Shown: piece by piece, positions 42,653-52,230 of the stretch
Numbering within the stretch: the first letter of the stretch is position 1
How the letters are laid out: each line of letters opens with the position of its first letter
NCBI RefSeq assembly: GCF_013363995.1
Contig: NZ_JABWGO010000001.1
Coordinates: forward strand, 806,001-870,000
Reading direction: 5' to 3'
DNA length: 64,000 bases
Source of the DNA: Nonomuraea rhodomycinica
Lineage (GTDB): Bacteria > Actinomycetota > Actinomycetes > Streptosporangiales > Streptosporangiaceae
Position numbers and translations under genes: made by a program
Notes under the pieces: generated by a model
The model's input: the letters and a program-made list of their open reading frames with translations, nothing else
Database searches by the model: none
What the model was told of the DNA's origin: nothing

Positions 42653-43609
42653 GGGGCGGGTGAAGGCGGCCAGGAGGCGGTCGGCGGCGAGCGACGGGGT
42701 GAGGGTGCCCGCGAGGACCTCCTTCTCCACCTCCTCGGCGATGGCCGCGACCCGGGGATCGTGGCGCAGCTCCGACAGCAGCCGGTCGCGCACCAGCGTC
42801 CACGTCCAGCCGACCTGCTGGCGGCGGCGCTTGGCGGCCAGGTCGAGGCCGTCCTGGTGCCGCAATACCTGGTCCCACAGCTCCGGCAGGCCGTCGCCGG
42901 TCAGGCCGCTGCACGTCAGCACGGGCGGCGGCACGCTGTCCGAGCGCAGCATGCGCAGCGCCCCGGCCAGCTCGCGGGCCGCCTTGCGGGCGGCGAGCGC
43001 GTGCTCGCCGTCCGCCTTGTTGACCGCGATGACGTCCGCCAGCTCCAGCACGCCCTTCTTGATGCCCTGGAGCTGGTCCCCGGTACGGGCCAGCGTCAGC
43101 AGCAGGAACGTGTCGACCATGTCGGAGACCGCCGTCTCCGACTGCCCCACGCCCACGGTCTCGACGAGCACGACGTCGTAGCCGGCCGCCTCGACGACGA
43201 CCATGGCCTCCCTGGTGGCCTTGGCGACGCCGCCCAGCGTGCCGGACGCGGGCGAGGGCCGGATGAACGCGGCCGGGTCGGCCGTCAGGCGCGACATGCG
43301 GGTCTTGTCGCCGAGGATGCTGCCGCCCGTACGGGTCGAGGACGGGTCCACGGCGAGGACGGCCACCCGGTGGCCCCGGCCGGTGAGCATGGTGCCGAGG
43401 GCGTCCACGAATGTGGACTTCCCCACACCCGGCACGCCCGAGACGCCCACGCGGCAGGCCCGGCCGGACAGCGGGGTCAGCTCCACGAGCAGACGCTGGG
43501 CGAGGGCGGCGTGGTCGGGGCGGGTGGACTCGACCAGCGTGATCGCGCGGGCGATCCACGTGCGGGAGCCGTCGCGCACGCCCTTGGCGTAGTCCTCCAG
43601 CGACCGCAC
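42650..43609 (-). CDS. meaB: Methylmalonyl-CoA mutase-associated GTPase MeaB (ArgK)
   Basis: A 319-residue G3E-type P-loop GTPase: G1 GVPGVGKST (about 60-68), base-II DPSSTRTGGSILGDKTRM, G3 ETVGVGQSE and G4 NKAD. MeaB gates adenosylcobalamin transfer to methylmalonyl-CoA mutase and rescues the enzyme after oxidation. The GTG start has GGGAGGGG upstream. The mutase genes lie 4.5 kb away on the same strand with other genes between, so meaB is close but not in one operon with them. The short C-terminal helices of dimeric MeaB (LTPSLAADRLLAAFTRP) are intact. Confidence 0.95.
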   Translation of the reverse strand: MRSLEDYAKGVRDGSRTWIARAITLVESTRPDHAALAQRLLVELTPLSGRACRVGVSGVPGVGKSTFVDALGTMLTGRGHRVAVLAVDPSSTRTGGSILGDKTRMSRLTADPAAFIRPSPASGTLGGVAKATREAMVVVEAAGYDVVLVETVGVGQSETAVSDMVDTFLLLTLARTGDQLQGIKKGVLELADVIAVNKADGEHALAARKAARELAGALRMLRSDSVPPPVLTCSGLTGDGLPELWDQVLRHQDGLDLAAKRRRQQVGWTWTLVRDRLLSELRHDPRVAAIAEEVEKEVLAGTLTPSLAADRLLAAFTRP

Positions 43610-43734
43610 GAGCCCTCCCCTCCCAGCCTGCTAGGAGTTTCCCACTTGATCAGATTAACTCCCGCCAAGTCATAACTTTTGACGCTAAGGTGCAGAGCGT
43701 AGTCGTCCCAGCCGTCACAGGAGTCACTCCCCTC

Positions 43735-46281
43735 ATGCCCCACGTCGAACCCCTGCGCGAGGGCGACCCGGCAGCGGTGGGGCCCTACCGGCTCGCCGGC
43801 CGCCTCGGCGCCGGCTCCCAGGGCGTCGTCTATCTCGCCAAGGCGCCGAACGGGGCGCCGGTGGCGGTCAAGGTCCTGCACGAGGGGCTGGCCGGCGGCG
43901 ACCGCCTGGCCCGGGAGATGGCCGCCGCCCGGCAGGTCGAGCCGGTCAACGTCGCCCAGGTGCTCGACGCCTCCGTCAGCGGCCGGCCGTACCTCGTGAG
44001 CGAGTACGTGGACGGGCCGTCGCTGCAGCAGGCGGGACGCCCGACGGGCGCGGAGCTCCAGCGGCTGGCCGTCGCCACCGCCACGGCCCTCGCGGCGATC
44101 CACCGGGCGGGGCTCGCGCACCGCGACTTCAAGCCGGCCTGCGTGCTGCTGGGGTCGGGCGGGCCGCGCGTGATCGGGTTCGGCGTGACGGGCGCGCTCG
44201 ACTCCAAGCTCTCCGCCACGAGCAACATCGTCGGCACTCCGGCGTACATGGCGCCCGAACAGCTCGCGGGGCAGGCGGTGGGGCCGGCGGCGGACGTGTT
44301 CGCGTGGGGCTCGGTGATCGTCTTCGCGGCCACGGGGACGCCGCCCTTCGGCGACGACTCGCTGCCCGCCGTGATCAACCGCATCCTGCGCGCCGAGCCG
44401 CGCCTCGGGGAGCTGCCGCAGTCGCTGCGCGCGGCGGTGACCCGCTGCCTGGCCAAGGACCCGGCGGCGCGTCCCGCCATGCACGAGGTGCTGCTCCACC
44501 TTCTCGGGTCTCCGGCCTCCCCCGCGTCCCCGTCGTCGTCCCCGGGGCCCCCGGGCTCCCCGGCGTTCCCGACCGCGCCGTCCCCGGGCGCAGCATCCCC
44601 GGGCGCAGCGTCCCCGGGCGCACCATTCCCGGGCGCGCCGTCCTCGACGCCGCCGCACGCCTTCCCTGCCGCGCCGCCTCCGGCCCCGGCCGGGCCGCAC
44701 GTCCCGTCGGCGGGGCCGTACTCCTCGCCCGCCACGCCGTACGCCTCGCCGGTCTCGCAGTCCACGGACCCGGTCCGGCCCGCGACGGGACCGCGGGGCG
44801 CCACCTGGCCGCCCGCCGCCGGGGGCTGGGAGGACTCCCACGACTACGACTACGACACGCCCCAGCCCACCGCCGCCCCGCCCTCCCCCGGGCCCGCCCG
44901 CCCGGGGGCGCCCGGCACGCAGTCATCCGGCCCCGGGACGTTCGGAACGGGCGCGTTCGGAACGGGCGCCTTCGGAGCCGGCGCGTTCGGAACCGGCGCG
45001 TCCGGCGCGGGAGACGCGGGCGCGGGCGCGGGCGGCCGTGAGGCGGACGACGAGTGGGCGTTCGAGGACGGAGCCTCCGGCCGGGGCGCGACTGGGCCGG
45101 GCGCGGCAGGCGGCCTCGGCTCACCAGCAGCAGGCGGCCCTGGCGGGCCGGGCGGGCCGGGCGGGCATGGCGTGCCGGGCGCGGCGACCGGCGGGCACAC
45201 GTTCGACTCGGGCGCTTTCGGGATGGGCGCTTTCAGCGTGGGCGCGGGCAATCGTGAGGCGTACGAGGAGCAGGTCTTCGACGCCCCGGCGTTCGGTCAG
45301 GGCGCGACCGGGCCGGTCACGGCGGGCGGACCGGGCGCGGCGGCCGGCCAGCCCTTCGACTCGGGCGCCTTCTCCCCGGACGCCCCCGGCCGCGAGGCGT
45401 TCGACGAGCGCGGCTTCACCCCCGGCGCAGGCGCCCGCGAGGCGTTCGACGAGCGGGCCTTCGCCCCGGCTGCGGGGGGCTCCGTGCATGGCGAGCAGGT
45501 GTGGCCGCCGGTCGAGCGACCCGACGACGTGCGGCACCAGGAAGGGGCGCGGCCCGAGCAGTGGGCGCGCGACGAGACGCGGCCCCCGGCGGCCGAGCCG
45601 TGGCCGGGCGGCGAGGCGCGGCCCGCGCACCCCCAGGTGGAGCAGTGGGACGAGGATCCCGCCGGCGAGCCCGCATCCGTCAGGCCGCGCGGGCGGCGCG
45701 GCAAGAAGGTGGTCATCGCCGTCGCCTCCGGCCTCACCGCGGTCGCCCTGGGCGGCGCCATCGTGTGGCTGACCCCGTCCTCCCCGCAGCCGCGGTCGCA
45801 GAGCCTGGTCAGCGCGTCGTCCGGAGCCTCCCCCAGCGCGTCGCCGACCCCGTCGCGCAAGCGGCCCACCAGGACCCGCACCCCCGCCCCGGCCGACCAC
45901 GGCTCCACGGAGCCGTCCGCCACGCGCTCCGCCGAGCCCGACGGCACCGCCTCCCCCACCGCCGGGCCGGTCACGGGACGGCTCAGGCTCTCGTCCGTGC
46001 GCGCCCTCGGCACCAGGAACGGCACCTGCTGGGCCGGCGACCAGGTCACGCTCACCGCGCAGGTCGAACGCGGCGGCGAGCGGCTGCCGTTCGGTTACGT
46101 GTGGACGGTGGACGGCCGGATCACCGGCCGCGGCTCCACGGTCGTCGAGGAGGACGGCCGGCTGGCCGTGAACGCCCCGCGCGCCTTGACGGCCGACGGC
46201 GAGACCCACCTCGTCACGTTCAGGATCACCACCCCGGTGAGCCGCCAGCGTTCGCTCTCGATCACGTTCTGCCGGCCCTGA
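43735..46281 (+). CDS. PknB-like receptor Ser/Thr kinase, predicted pseudokinase
   Basis: An 848-residue receptor. Kinase domain (about 16-260): Gly loop GRLGAGSQGVVYLA, Lys46 in VAVKVL, Asp131 in HRDFKPACVLL, and APE loop YMAPEQL. Two metal-binding residues are missing: the catalytic-loop Asn is Cys136, and the DFG Asp is Gly148 (VIGFG). A juxtamembrane region of about 390 residues is Pro/Ala then Gly/Phe-repeat rich (GTGAFGTGAFGAGAFGTG). TM is near 657-677, and the outer part ends in an Ig-like domain (DQVTLTAQVERGGERLPFGY) with two Cys. ATG 43735 gives the usual kinase start (LREGDPAAVGPYRLAGRLG). Probably ATP-binding but inactive or weak; a scaffold or sensor role is inferred. Confidence 0.88.
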   Translation: MPHVEPLREGDPAAVGPYRLAGRLGAGSQGVVYLAKAPNGAPVAVKVLHEGLAGGDRLAREMAAARQVEPVNVAQVLDASVSGRPYLVSEYVDGPSLQQAGRPTGAELQRLAVATATALAAIHRAGLAHRDFKPACVLLGSGGPRVIGFGVTGALDSKLSATSNIVGTPAYMAPEQLAGQAVGPAADVFAWGSVIVFAATGTPPFGDDSLPAVINRILRAEPRLGELPQSLRAAVTRCLAKDPAARPAMHEVLLHLLGSPASPASPSSSPGPPGSPAFPTAPSPGAASPGAASPGAPFPGAPSSTPPHAFPAAPPPAPAGPHVPSAGPYSSPATPYASPVSQSTDPVRPATGPRGATWPPAAGGWEDSHDYDYDTPQPTAAPPSPGPARPGAPGTQSSGPGTFGTGAFGTGAFGAGAFGTGASGAGDAGAGAGGREADDEWAFEDGASGRGATGPGAAGGLGSPAAGGPGGPGGPGGHGVPGAATGGHTFDSGAFGMGAFSVGAGNREAYEEQVFDAPAFGQGATGPVTAGGPGAAAGQPFDSGAFSPDAPGREAFDERGFTPGAGAREAFDERAFAPAAGGSVHGEQVWPPVERPDDVRHQEGARPEQWARDETRPPAAEPWPGGEARPAHPQVEQWDEDPAGEPASVRPRGRRGKKVVIAVASGLTAVALGGAIVWLTPSSPQPRSQSLVSASSGASPSASPTPSRKRPTRTRTPAPADHGSTEPSATRSAEPDGTASPTAGPVTGRLRLSSVRALGTRNGTCWAGDQVTLTAQVERGGERLPFGYVWTVDGRITGRGSTVVEEDGRLAVNAPRALTADGETHLVTFRITTPVSRQRSLSITFCRP

Positions 46282-46419
46282 GGCAGCGGCGGGGCTCCCG
46301 GGCGCGCGTGGATCACCGTACAGGTGGATCCGCGCTCACCCCGCAGGCGGACGACGGGCGCCGTCGGGACGGCGACCATGAAGTCCGTTCACCGCAGGCT
46401 CTCGTCGAAGGACACGGAC

Positions 46420-46983
46420 ATGCTCAAGAACACTCTGCCGGCCGCGCTGGCGGCGGCGGCCGTCGCCGCCCTCACCCTGGTTCCCGCCGGCCCGGCCTCG
46501 GCCGCCACGATCGAGATCCGTCCCGGGCAGGTCTCGACCCTGAAACAGTCGAACAGCAAGTTCATGTGCCCGACGAACGAAGTGCTGATCGGCCGCGGGC
46601 ACCGCGGCGACGAGAACGGCGACACCACGTTCTCCTGCGGCCGCATCTACATCGACGGTGTCCAGGTCACGGTGCTCAGGTTGGACATCTGGGGCACCAC
46701 GACGGATGAGAACAACCACGACTACCACACTCCGGCGAACGAGGCCATCACCGGCATCCGGCACGACGGGGACGAGAACGGCGACACCATCTACTACAGC
46801 GGCGCGCTGTTCTGGCAGGGCAAGGCGGTGCAGATCACGCCCAGGCAGCTGGAAGGCTGGGTCAGGGAGAACAACCACGCCTCGATGGCCGGCACCAACC
46901 AGGTGATGACGGGCCGCAGGCACACCGGGGACGAGAACGGGTGGACCCAGTACGAGTACGGCTGGATCTCGTACAGCGGCTGA
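46420..46983 (+). CDS. Secreted protein with three GDENG repeats
   Basis: A 187-residue protein: Sec signal LKNTLPAALAAAAVAALTLV, cleaved near PASAA, then three repeats of 45-55 residues. Each repeat carries a GxxHxGDENGxTxY element: GRGHRGDENGDTTFSCG, GIRHDGDENGDTIYYSG and GRRHTGDENGWTQYEYG. Repeats are linked by segments rich in Asn/His/Thr (DENNHDYHTP, RENNHASMAG). Threefold repeats of this length are typical of beta-trefoil-like lectins, and GDENG may bind calcium or sugar; that is inference. Two Cys only. AAGGA nine bases upstream supports the ATG; an earlier frame start would hide the signal peptide. I do not know a named family. Confidence 0.75.
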   Translation: MLKNTLPAALAAAAVAALTLVPAGPASAATIEIRPGQVSTLKQSNSKFMCPTNEVLIGRGHRGDENGDTTFSCGRIYIDGVQVTVLRLDIWGTTTDENNHDYHTPANEAITGIRHDGDENGDTIYYSGALFWQGKAVQITPRQLEGWVRENNHASMAGTNQVMTGRRHTGDENGWTQYEYGWISYSG

Positions 46984-47013
46984 TCACCGGAGCCCGGACG
47001 GTCACGGCGGGGC

Positions 47014-47967
47014 TCATGGGGTGGGCGAAGGGCGCGGCCCGCCCGCGCAGCCGGACGGCGGCGACGCGGCGGGCCGGTCGGCCCAGCGCAGCTCGCAACC
47101 CGCGGTGACCGTGGGATACCACTCGCGCAGCGGCCCGCCGGACTCCAGTGCGGCCGCGACGCCTTCCAGCAGGTCCGGGTAGGACCGCCAGCTCATCGGG
47201 CCGTCGTAGCGGAGGCGTCCGCCGCTCTTCTGGCCCACCCGGCCCGTCCGCGGGTCGATGAACAGCTCCTCGCCCCCGCCGGAGGACGCGAACGGCAGCA
47301 GGCTCCCGTGCCAGAACCCGTCATCCGGGTCGGCGTCCTCCTCCACCCCCGCCATGATCAGGTCTATGCAGTTGTAGTCGTGCAAGCTGGAGTAGCTCGA
47401 CAAGCCGGCGAGGCCGAGGTCGAGGGGCAGCCGGAAACCGGCGCCGAAATTGCCGTCGGCGCCGTCGTGCCGCATCAGCGACACGTACAACGCGTCGGGG
47501 ATCCTCATGCCGAGGGCGCGTTCCCATCCCTCGATGTCGCGAGGGGAGGCCGGGGCGGAGAGCTTGCGGAGCGTCGCGGAGGCGTGGGCGGCCAGCCAGC
47601 GCTCGATCGTGTCCCAGGCGGCGTTCACGCGGGCGGTCACGGCCGGGTCGGTGCCCCTCGGCGGGAGGGGGGAGCCGGACGGCGGATCCATGCCGATGTA
47701 GGCGGTGGGGCCGGGGTCGGCCGAGGGCGCGGGCTCGGCCGCCAGCAGACCGGGGCAGCCCGCCTCGCGCGCCTGCTCGGCGGTGAGCATCCCGGCACGC
47801 AGCGCGGCCTCCGCCTCGGGATCGCCGCAGTGCAGCTCCATGCCGCCGCCCCAGGAGTAGGCGCAGGTCACGACGCGGGTGTCGGCGAGCACGGCCGCGC
47901 TGCCCGAGGCACAGGCCGCGACGAGCACCGACGCGAGCGCGACGCGTAAGGCCGGAACCTTGATCAT
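47014..47967 (-). CDS. Exported SUKH/SMI1-KNR4-domain protein
   Basis: A 317-residue protein. The N-terminus MIKVPALRVALASVLVAACA is a signal peptide or lipoprotein-like leader. After a Pro-rich region comes an SMI1/KNR4 fold (about 120-280): PASPRDIEGWERALGMRIPDALYVSLMRHDGADG, LPFASSGGGEELFIDPRTGRVG and SYPDLLEGVAAALESG. SUKH proteins are usually cytoplasmic immunity proteins against toxins; an exported copy is unusual. There is no adjacent polymorphic toxin. It converges on the GDENG-repeat protein gene, only 30 bases apart. Confidence 0.75.
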   Translation of the reverse strand: MIKVPALRVALASVLVAACASGSAAVLADTRVVTCAYSWGGGMELHCGDPEAEAALRAGMLTAEQAREAGCPGLLAAEPAPSADPGPTAYIGMDPPSGSPLPPRGTDPAVTARVNAAWDTIERWLAAHASATLRKLSAPASPRDIEGWERALGMRIPDALYVSLMRHDGADGNFGAGFRLPLDLGLAGLSSYSSLHDYNCIDLIMAGVEEDADPDDGFWHGSLLPFASSGGGEELFIDPRTGRVGQKSGGRLRYDGPMSWRSYPDLLEGVAAALESGGPLREWYPTVTAGCELRWADRPAASPPSGCAGGPRPSPTP

Positions 47968-48000
47968 CGTCGCACCCTAGCGCGCTTCGCCTCCCGCTCG

Positions 48001-48098
48001 CGCTCCATCCGAACGGGCGGGAGACCCGCGGGGGGCGCGCCGGTCCGGGCGCTCCATCCGCATGGGCGGGTGCGCGGGAGGCGCGTGTCGGTCCGGGT
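48001..48098. repeat. 49-bp tandem duplication abutting the mutB stop codon
   Basis: Two head-to-tail copies (48001-48049 and 48050-48098) begin CGCTCCATCCG and end GGTCCGGG; the middles differ by several substitutions. The array stops one base before the mutB stop codon. Confidence 0.75.
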
Positions 48099-48099
48099 G

Positions 48100-50247
48100 C
48101 TAGGCGTGCCGCTCCTGGAGGTCGCGCAGCAGGTCGAGGGCCGCGTCGGCGATCACCGTGCCCGGCGGGAAGATCGCGGCGGCCCCGGCGGCGCGCAGCT
48201 CGGCGAAGTCGTCCGGCGGGATCACCCCGCCCACCACGATCATGATGTCGGACGCGTCCAGGTCGGCCAGCGCCCGCCGGAGCGCGGGCACCAGCGTCAG
48301 GTGGCCGGCCGCCAGCGACGACACGCCGACGATGTGCACGTCGGCCTCCACCGCCTGGCGGGCCACCTCCTCCGGCGTCTGGAACAGCGGGCCGACGTCC
48401 ACGTCGAAGCCCAGGTCGGCGAAGGCCGTGGCGATCACCTTCTGGCCCCGGTCGTGGCCGTCCTGCCCCATCTTGGCGACCAGGATGCGGGGGCGGCGGC
48501 CCTCGGCGCGCTCGAAGTCGGCGCACGCCCGCCGCACCCGCTCGATGTTCGCCCCCGGGCCTGCCTCATCGCGGTACACGCCGGAAATGGTACGGATCTG
48601 ACCGGCGTGCCGGCCGAACACCCGCTCCAGCGCGTCGGAGATCTCCCCCACGGTGGCCTTCGCGCGGGCGGCGTCCACGGCCAGCTTGAGCAGGTTGTGG
48701 TCCAGGCCCGGCTCGGGGTTCGCGGCGGCCTTGGTCAGCGCCTCCAGCGCCCGGTTCACCGCGTCGGGGTCGCGTTCGGCCCGCAGCCGGCGCAGCTTGT
48801 CGAGCTGGCTGGCCCGTACGGCGCTGTTGTCGACCTTGAGCACCTCGATCGGCTCGTCGGCGTCGGGACGGTACTTGTTGACGCCGATGACCGGCTGGCG
48901 GCCCGAGTCGATGCGCGCCTGCGTGCGGGCCGCGGCCTCCTCGATGCGCAGCTTCGGCAGCCCCGCCTCGATGGCGCGGGCCATGCCGCCCGCGGCCTCG
49001 ACCTCCTCGATGTGCGCCCAGGCGCGCGCGGCGAGGTCGTGGGTGAGGCGCTCCACGTACGCGGAGCCGCCCCACGGGTCGATGACCTTGGTCGTGCCGG
49101 ACTCCTGCTGGAGGAGGATCTGCGTGTTGCGGGCGATCCGGGCGGAGAAGTCGGTGGGCAGCGCGAGGGCCTCGTCCAGCGCGTTGGTGTGCAGCGACTG
49201 CGTGTGGCCCTGGGTGGCGGCCATGGCCTCGACGCAGGTGCGGGCGACGTTGACGAAGACGTCCTGCGCGGTCAGCGACCAGCCCGACGTCTGGCAGTGC
49301 GTACGCAGCGACAGCGACTTGGGGTTCTTCGCCCCGAACCCGGACACCAGCTTCGCCCAGAGCAGCCGGGCGGCGCGCAGCTTGGCGACCTCCATGAAGA
49401 AGTTCATGCCGATGCACCAGAAGAACGACAGCCGGGGCGCGAACCGGTCGACGTCCATGCCCGCCGCGACCCCGGCCCGCAGGTACTCGACGCCGTCGGC
49501 CAGCGTGTACGCCAGCTCCAGGTCGCACGTGGCCCCGGCCTCCTGGATGTGGTAGCCGGAGATGCTGATCGAGTTGAACTTCGGCATCTTCTCGCTGGTG
49601 TAGGCGAAGATGTCGGAGATGATCCGCATGGAGGGGGCCGGCGGGTAGATGTAGGTGTTGCGGACCATGAACTCCTTGAGGATGTCGTTCTGGATGGTCC
49701 CGGCCAGCTGCTCCGGCTCCACCCCCTGCTCCTCGGCGGCCACGATGTAGAGCGCCAGGACGGGCAGCACGGCCCCGTTCATGGTCATCGACACCGACAT
49801 GCGGTCCAGCGGGATCCCGTCGAACAGCTGCCGCATGTCGTAGATCGAGTCGATCGCCACCCCGGCCATGCCCACGTCGCCCTGGACGCGCGGGTGGTCG
49901 GAGTCGTAGCCGCGGTGCGTGGCCAGGTCGAAGGCCACCGACAGGCCCTTCTGCCCGGCCGCGAGGTTGCGCCGGTAGAAGGCGTTGGAGTCCTCGGCCG
50001 TGGAGAAGCCGGCGTACTGGCGGATGGTCCACGGCTGGTTGACGTACATGGTCGGGTACGGGCCGCGCAGGTACGGCGCCACGCCCGGGTAGGTGCGCAG
50101 GAAGTCGAGGCCGTCGAGGTCGGCGGCCGTGTAGAGCGGCTTGACGCCGATGCCCTCGGGCGTCTCCCAGGCGGCCCCCGCCGTCCGCGGGGAGGCGTCG
50201 GGGCGGGCCTCGCCCTCCAGCGGCACGCCGGTGAAGTCGGGGATCAT
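48100..50247 (-). CDS. mutB: Methylmalonyl-CoA mutase, catalytic large subunit
   Basis: A 715-residue adenosylcobalamin enzyme that interconverts (R)-methylmalonyl-CoA and succinyl-CoA in propionate catabolism or extender-unit supply. The N-terminal TIM barrel holds [20 protein letters not shown] and [16 protein letters not shown] with substrate-binding residues. The C-terminal B12 domain carries the cobalt-His motif DGHDRG (near 593-598) and GGVIPPDDF. Length is normal. ATG 50247 overlaps the small-subunit stop (ATGA); the long frame read to 52170 is only a shadow beyond that. A 49-bp tandem duplication lies just past the stop. Confidence 0.97.
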   Translation of the reverse strand: MIPDFTGVPLEGEARPDASPRTAGAAWETPEGIGVKPLYTAADLDGLDFLRTYPGVAPYLRGPYPTMYVNQPWTIRQYAGFSTAEDSNAFYRRNLAAGQKGLSVAFDLATHRGYDSDHPRVQGDVGMAGVAIDSIYDMRQLFDGIPLDRMSVSMTMNGAVLPVLALYIVAAEEQGVEPEQLAGTIQNDILKEFMVRNTYIYPPAPSMRIISDIFAYTSEKMPKFNSISISGYHIQEAGATCDLELAYTLADGVEYLRAGVAAGMDVDRFAPRLSFFWCIGMNFFMEVAKLRAARLLWAKLVSGFGAKNPKSLSLRTHCQTSGWSLTAQDVFVNVARTCVEAMAATQGHTQSLHTNALDEALALPTDFSARIARNTQILLQQESGTTKVIDPWGGSAYVERLTHDLAARAWAHIEEVEAAGGMARAIEAGLPKLRIEEAAARTQARIDSGRQPVIGVNKYRPDADEPIEVLKVDNSAVRASQLDKLRRLRAERDPDAVNRALEALTKAAANPEPGLDHNLLKLAVDAARAKATVGEISDALERVFGRHAGQIRTISGVYRDEAGPGANIERVRRACADFERAEGRRPRILVAKMGQDGHDRGQKVIATAFADLGFDVDVGPLFQTPEEVARQAVEADVHIVGVSSLAAGHLTLVPALRRALADLDASDIMIVVGGVIPPDDFAELRAAGAAAIFPPGTVIADAALDLLRDLQERHA

Positions 50248-52049
50248 CGGGCCACCTCCAGGGCGTCGAAGGTCGTGCGGAGCACGCCGAGCGCGTCGCA
50301 CCCGGTGTGGAGGCAGGCGTCCACGCCGTCGTAGGAGCCCTTGCCGGCCAGCCAGACCAGCCGCGCGCCCGCCTTCCTGAGCGCCGTGGCCACGGCCTCG
50401 GCGTGCTGGGCGTACAGGCGGTCGGTCGAGCACAGGCAGGCGACGGTGGCGCCGCTGACGGCGAACGCGGTGGCGATCTGGTCGGGGTCGGTGCCCGGTC
50501 CGGCGGTCTCGGTCGCCAGCCCTCCGGCGTGGAAGAGGTTGGCGGCGAACGCCGCGCGGGCCGAGTGGGCGGCGACGGGGCCGATCGTGGCGAGGAACAC
50601 CTTGGGCCGTTCGGGCAGGGCGTCGGCCAGGTCGCGCAGCTCCTCGTACTCCTGGGCGTACCGGATGACGGGCAGCCCGCCGCCGGTGTCGTGGGCGGCC
50701 GAGGCGAGCCAGGGGCCGCTCTCGCGGGCGCGGCGCGGCGGCCTCTCGCCGGGGTCGGGGTACTCGCTCACGCCCGTGATCGGGAAGCGGCGGTGCGCGA
50801 CGTCGGCGGCGCGGCGCTCCCGGGTCGCGGCGACGCGCGCGGACACCAGGCCGGCCGCCCGGCCGATGCCGCCCGCCGCCTCGATCTCCTGGAACCACTC
50901 CCAGGCCCGCTCGGCCAGGTCGGCCGTGCGCCGCTCGACGTACCAGGACCCGCCGGCCGGGTCGGCCACCCGGCCAAGGCCGGCCTCCTCCAGCAGCAGC
51001 GCCTGCGTGTTGCGGGCGATGCGCCGGGAGAACGCGTCGGGCCGTCCGAGGCAGGCGTCGAACGGCTGCACGGTCACCGCGTCGGCGCCGCCCACCCCGG
51101 CGGCGAAGCAGGCCACGGTGACGCGGAGCATGTTCACGTACGGGTCGCGCGCGGTCATCATCGCGGAGCTCGTCACCGCGTGCTGGAGCTGCGCCCCGGG
51201 CGGACCGGCGGCGCCCACGCCACCGTGGAGGCCGGGGGCTCCCGTGATGCCCGTCTCGACCCCGCACAGCTCGGCGACCCGCGTCCACAGCCGGCGCGCG
51301 GCCCGCAGCTTCGCGACGGTGGCGAACTGGTCGTCGGTCGCGGCGTAGCGGAACTCCAGCTGCCCGAACGCCTCCTCGACGCCCAGCCCGGCGTCCGTGA
51401 GGGCACGCAGGTGGCTCACGCCCAGCGCGATCGAGCAGCCCAGCTCGTCGGCGTCGCCGCCCCCGGCGTCGTGGTACGGCGTGGCGTCCACGGTGATCGC
51501 CCGCAGCCCGGGATGCTCGGCGGCGCAGCGCAGGGCGAGCCGCGCGGCGGTGTCCCGGTCCTCCGCGCCGGCGCCGAGGTTGCCCCGGGCGGGGGTGCCG
51601 CGCCCGGCGGCGAGGGCGAGCAGCGCCTCGGCCGCCTCGGCGGTACGGCGCCCGGCCTGCAGGGTGATCGGCGCGAGGTCGAGGTAGACGTCCTTCAGCA
51701 CCCGGCCCAGCTCGCCCGCGGGGATCGCGCCGTCGCCCACGACGAGCCAGAGCGAGGTGACGCCGTTCTCCAGGTCGGCCAGGACGGCCTCGGGGTCGGC
51801 GACGGCGTGGCGCTGCCGCACGTCCCAGCCGCCGGCGGCCCGCGCCGCGTGCTCGGCCCGGTCGAAGGGCGGCGCGGCGGGCAGGTCGTCGGCGTCGTAG
51901 AGCGGGGCGAGCGTCACCCCGTCGTAGGTGGGGCTGGACAGCGCCTCCTCCGGGTCGCCGGTCTCCGTCCCCGCCTTGCGCAGGACGGCGAGCGCGAGCG
52001 CCCGCCACTCGTCGCGGGTGGTCGCGGGGAAGCCGGCTGCCAGGTCCAT
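50244..52049 (-). CDS. mutA: Methylmalonyl-CoA mutase, small subunit
   Basis: A 601-residue partner of MutB. It keeps the barrel ([38 protein letters not shown]) but lacks a DxHxxG cobalamin motif in its C-terminal flavodoxin-like domain ([19 protein letters not shown]), as expected for the non-catalytic subunit. Start ATG 52049 follows seven bases after a TACTAT box without a ribosome-binding site, so the operon mRNA is probably leaderless. It is the first gene of the mutAB operon; no B12 riboswitch is visible upstream. Confidence 0.93.
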   Translation of the reverse strand: MDLAAGFPATTRDEWRALALAVLRKAGTETGDPEEALSSPTYDGVTLAPLYDADDLPAAPPFDRAEHAARAAGGWDVRQRHAVADPEAVLADLENGVTSLWLVVGDGAIPAGELGRVLKDVYLDLAPITLQAGRRTAEAAEALLALAAGRGTPARGNLGAGAEDRDTAARLALRCAAEHPGLRAITVDATPYHDAGGGDADELGCSIALGVSHLRALTDAGLGVEEAFGQLEFRYAATDDQFATVAKLRAARRLWTRVAELCGVETGITGAPGLHGGVGAAGPPGAQLQHAVTSSAMMTARDPYVNMLRVTVACFAAGVGGADAVTVQPFDACLGRPDAFSRRIARNTQALLLEEAGLGRVADPAGGSWYVERRTADLAERAWEWFQEIEAAGGIGRAAGLVSARVAATRERRAADVAHRRFPITGVSEYPDPGERPPRRARESGPWLASAAHDTGGGLPVIRYAQEYEELRDLADALPERPKVFLATIGPVAAHSARAAFAANLFHAGGLATETAGPGTDPDQIATAFAVSGATVACLCSTDRLYAQHAEAVATALRKAGARLVWLAGKGSYDGVDACLHTGCDALGVLRTTFDALEVAR

Positions 52050-52056
52050 GATTCGG

Positions 52057-52086
52057 ATAGTAGGCGGAACGCCGCGAACCGGGTAA
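52057..52086 (-). promoter_or_regulatory. Probable leaderless promoter of mutAB
   Basis: On the minus strand TTACCC (52086-52081), an 18-base spacer and TACTAT (52062-52057). The -10 is close to consensus TAnnnT and the ATG of mutA lies seven bases downstream. Confidence 0.45.
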
Positions 52087-52230
52087 CCCCAGGGGTCCCC
52101 CAGCCGGACCACCACGAGTCGCCCGGCCCGGGGGACGCTCCCCGGCGTGTCCCCCCGGCTCGCTTTCCACCCGCCGGCCCCCTTCCCCCTGCCCCGGGGA
52201 GGCCGTCCCCGGCGGGTCAGGCCCGGCAAG

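Noticed and set aside
50247..52170. A single 1356-residue mutase reading frame
   Set aside because: Upstream of 50247 the frame is a shadow of the small-subunit gene; the ATGA overlap marks two separate genes.
52050..52230. Cobalamin riboswitch before mutAB
   Set aside because: The region is short, shows no B12-box-like sequence and the promoter predicts a leaderless message.
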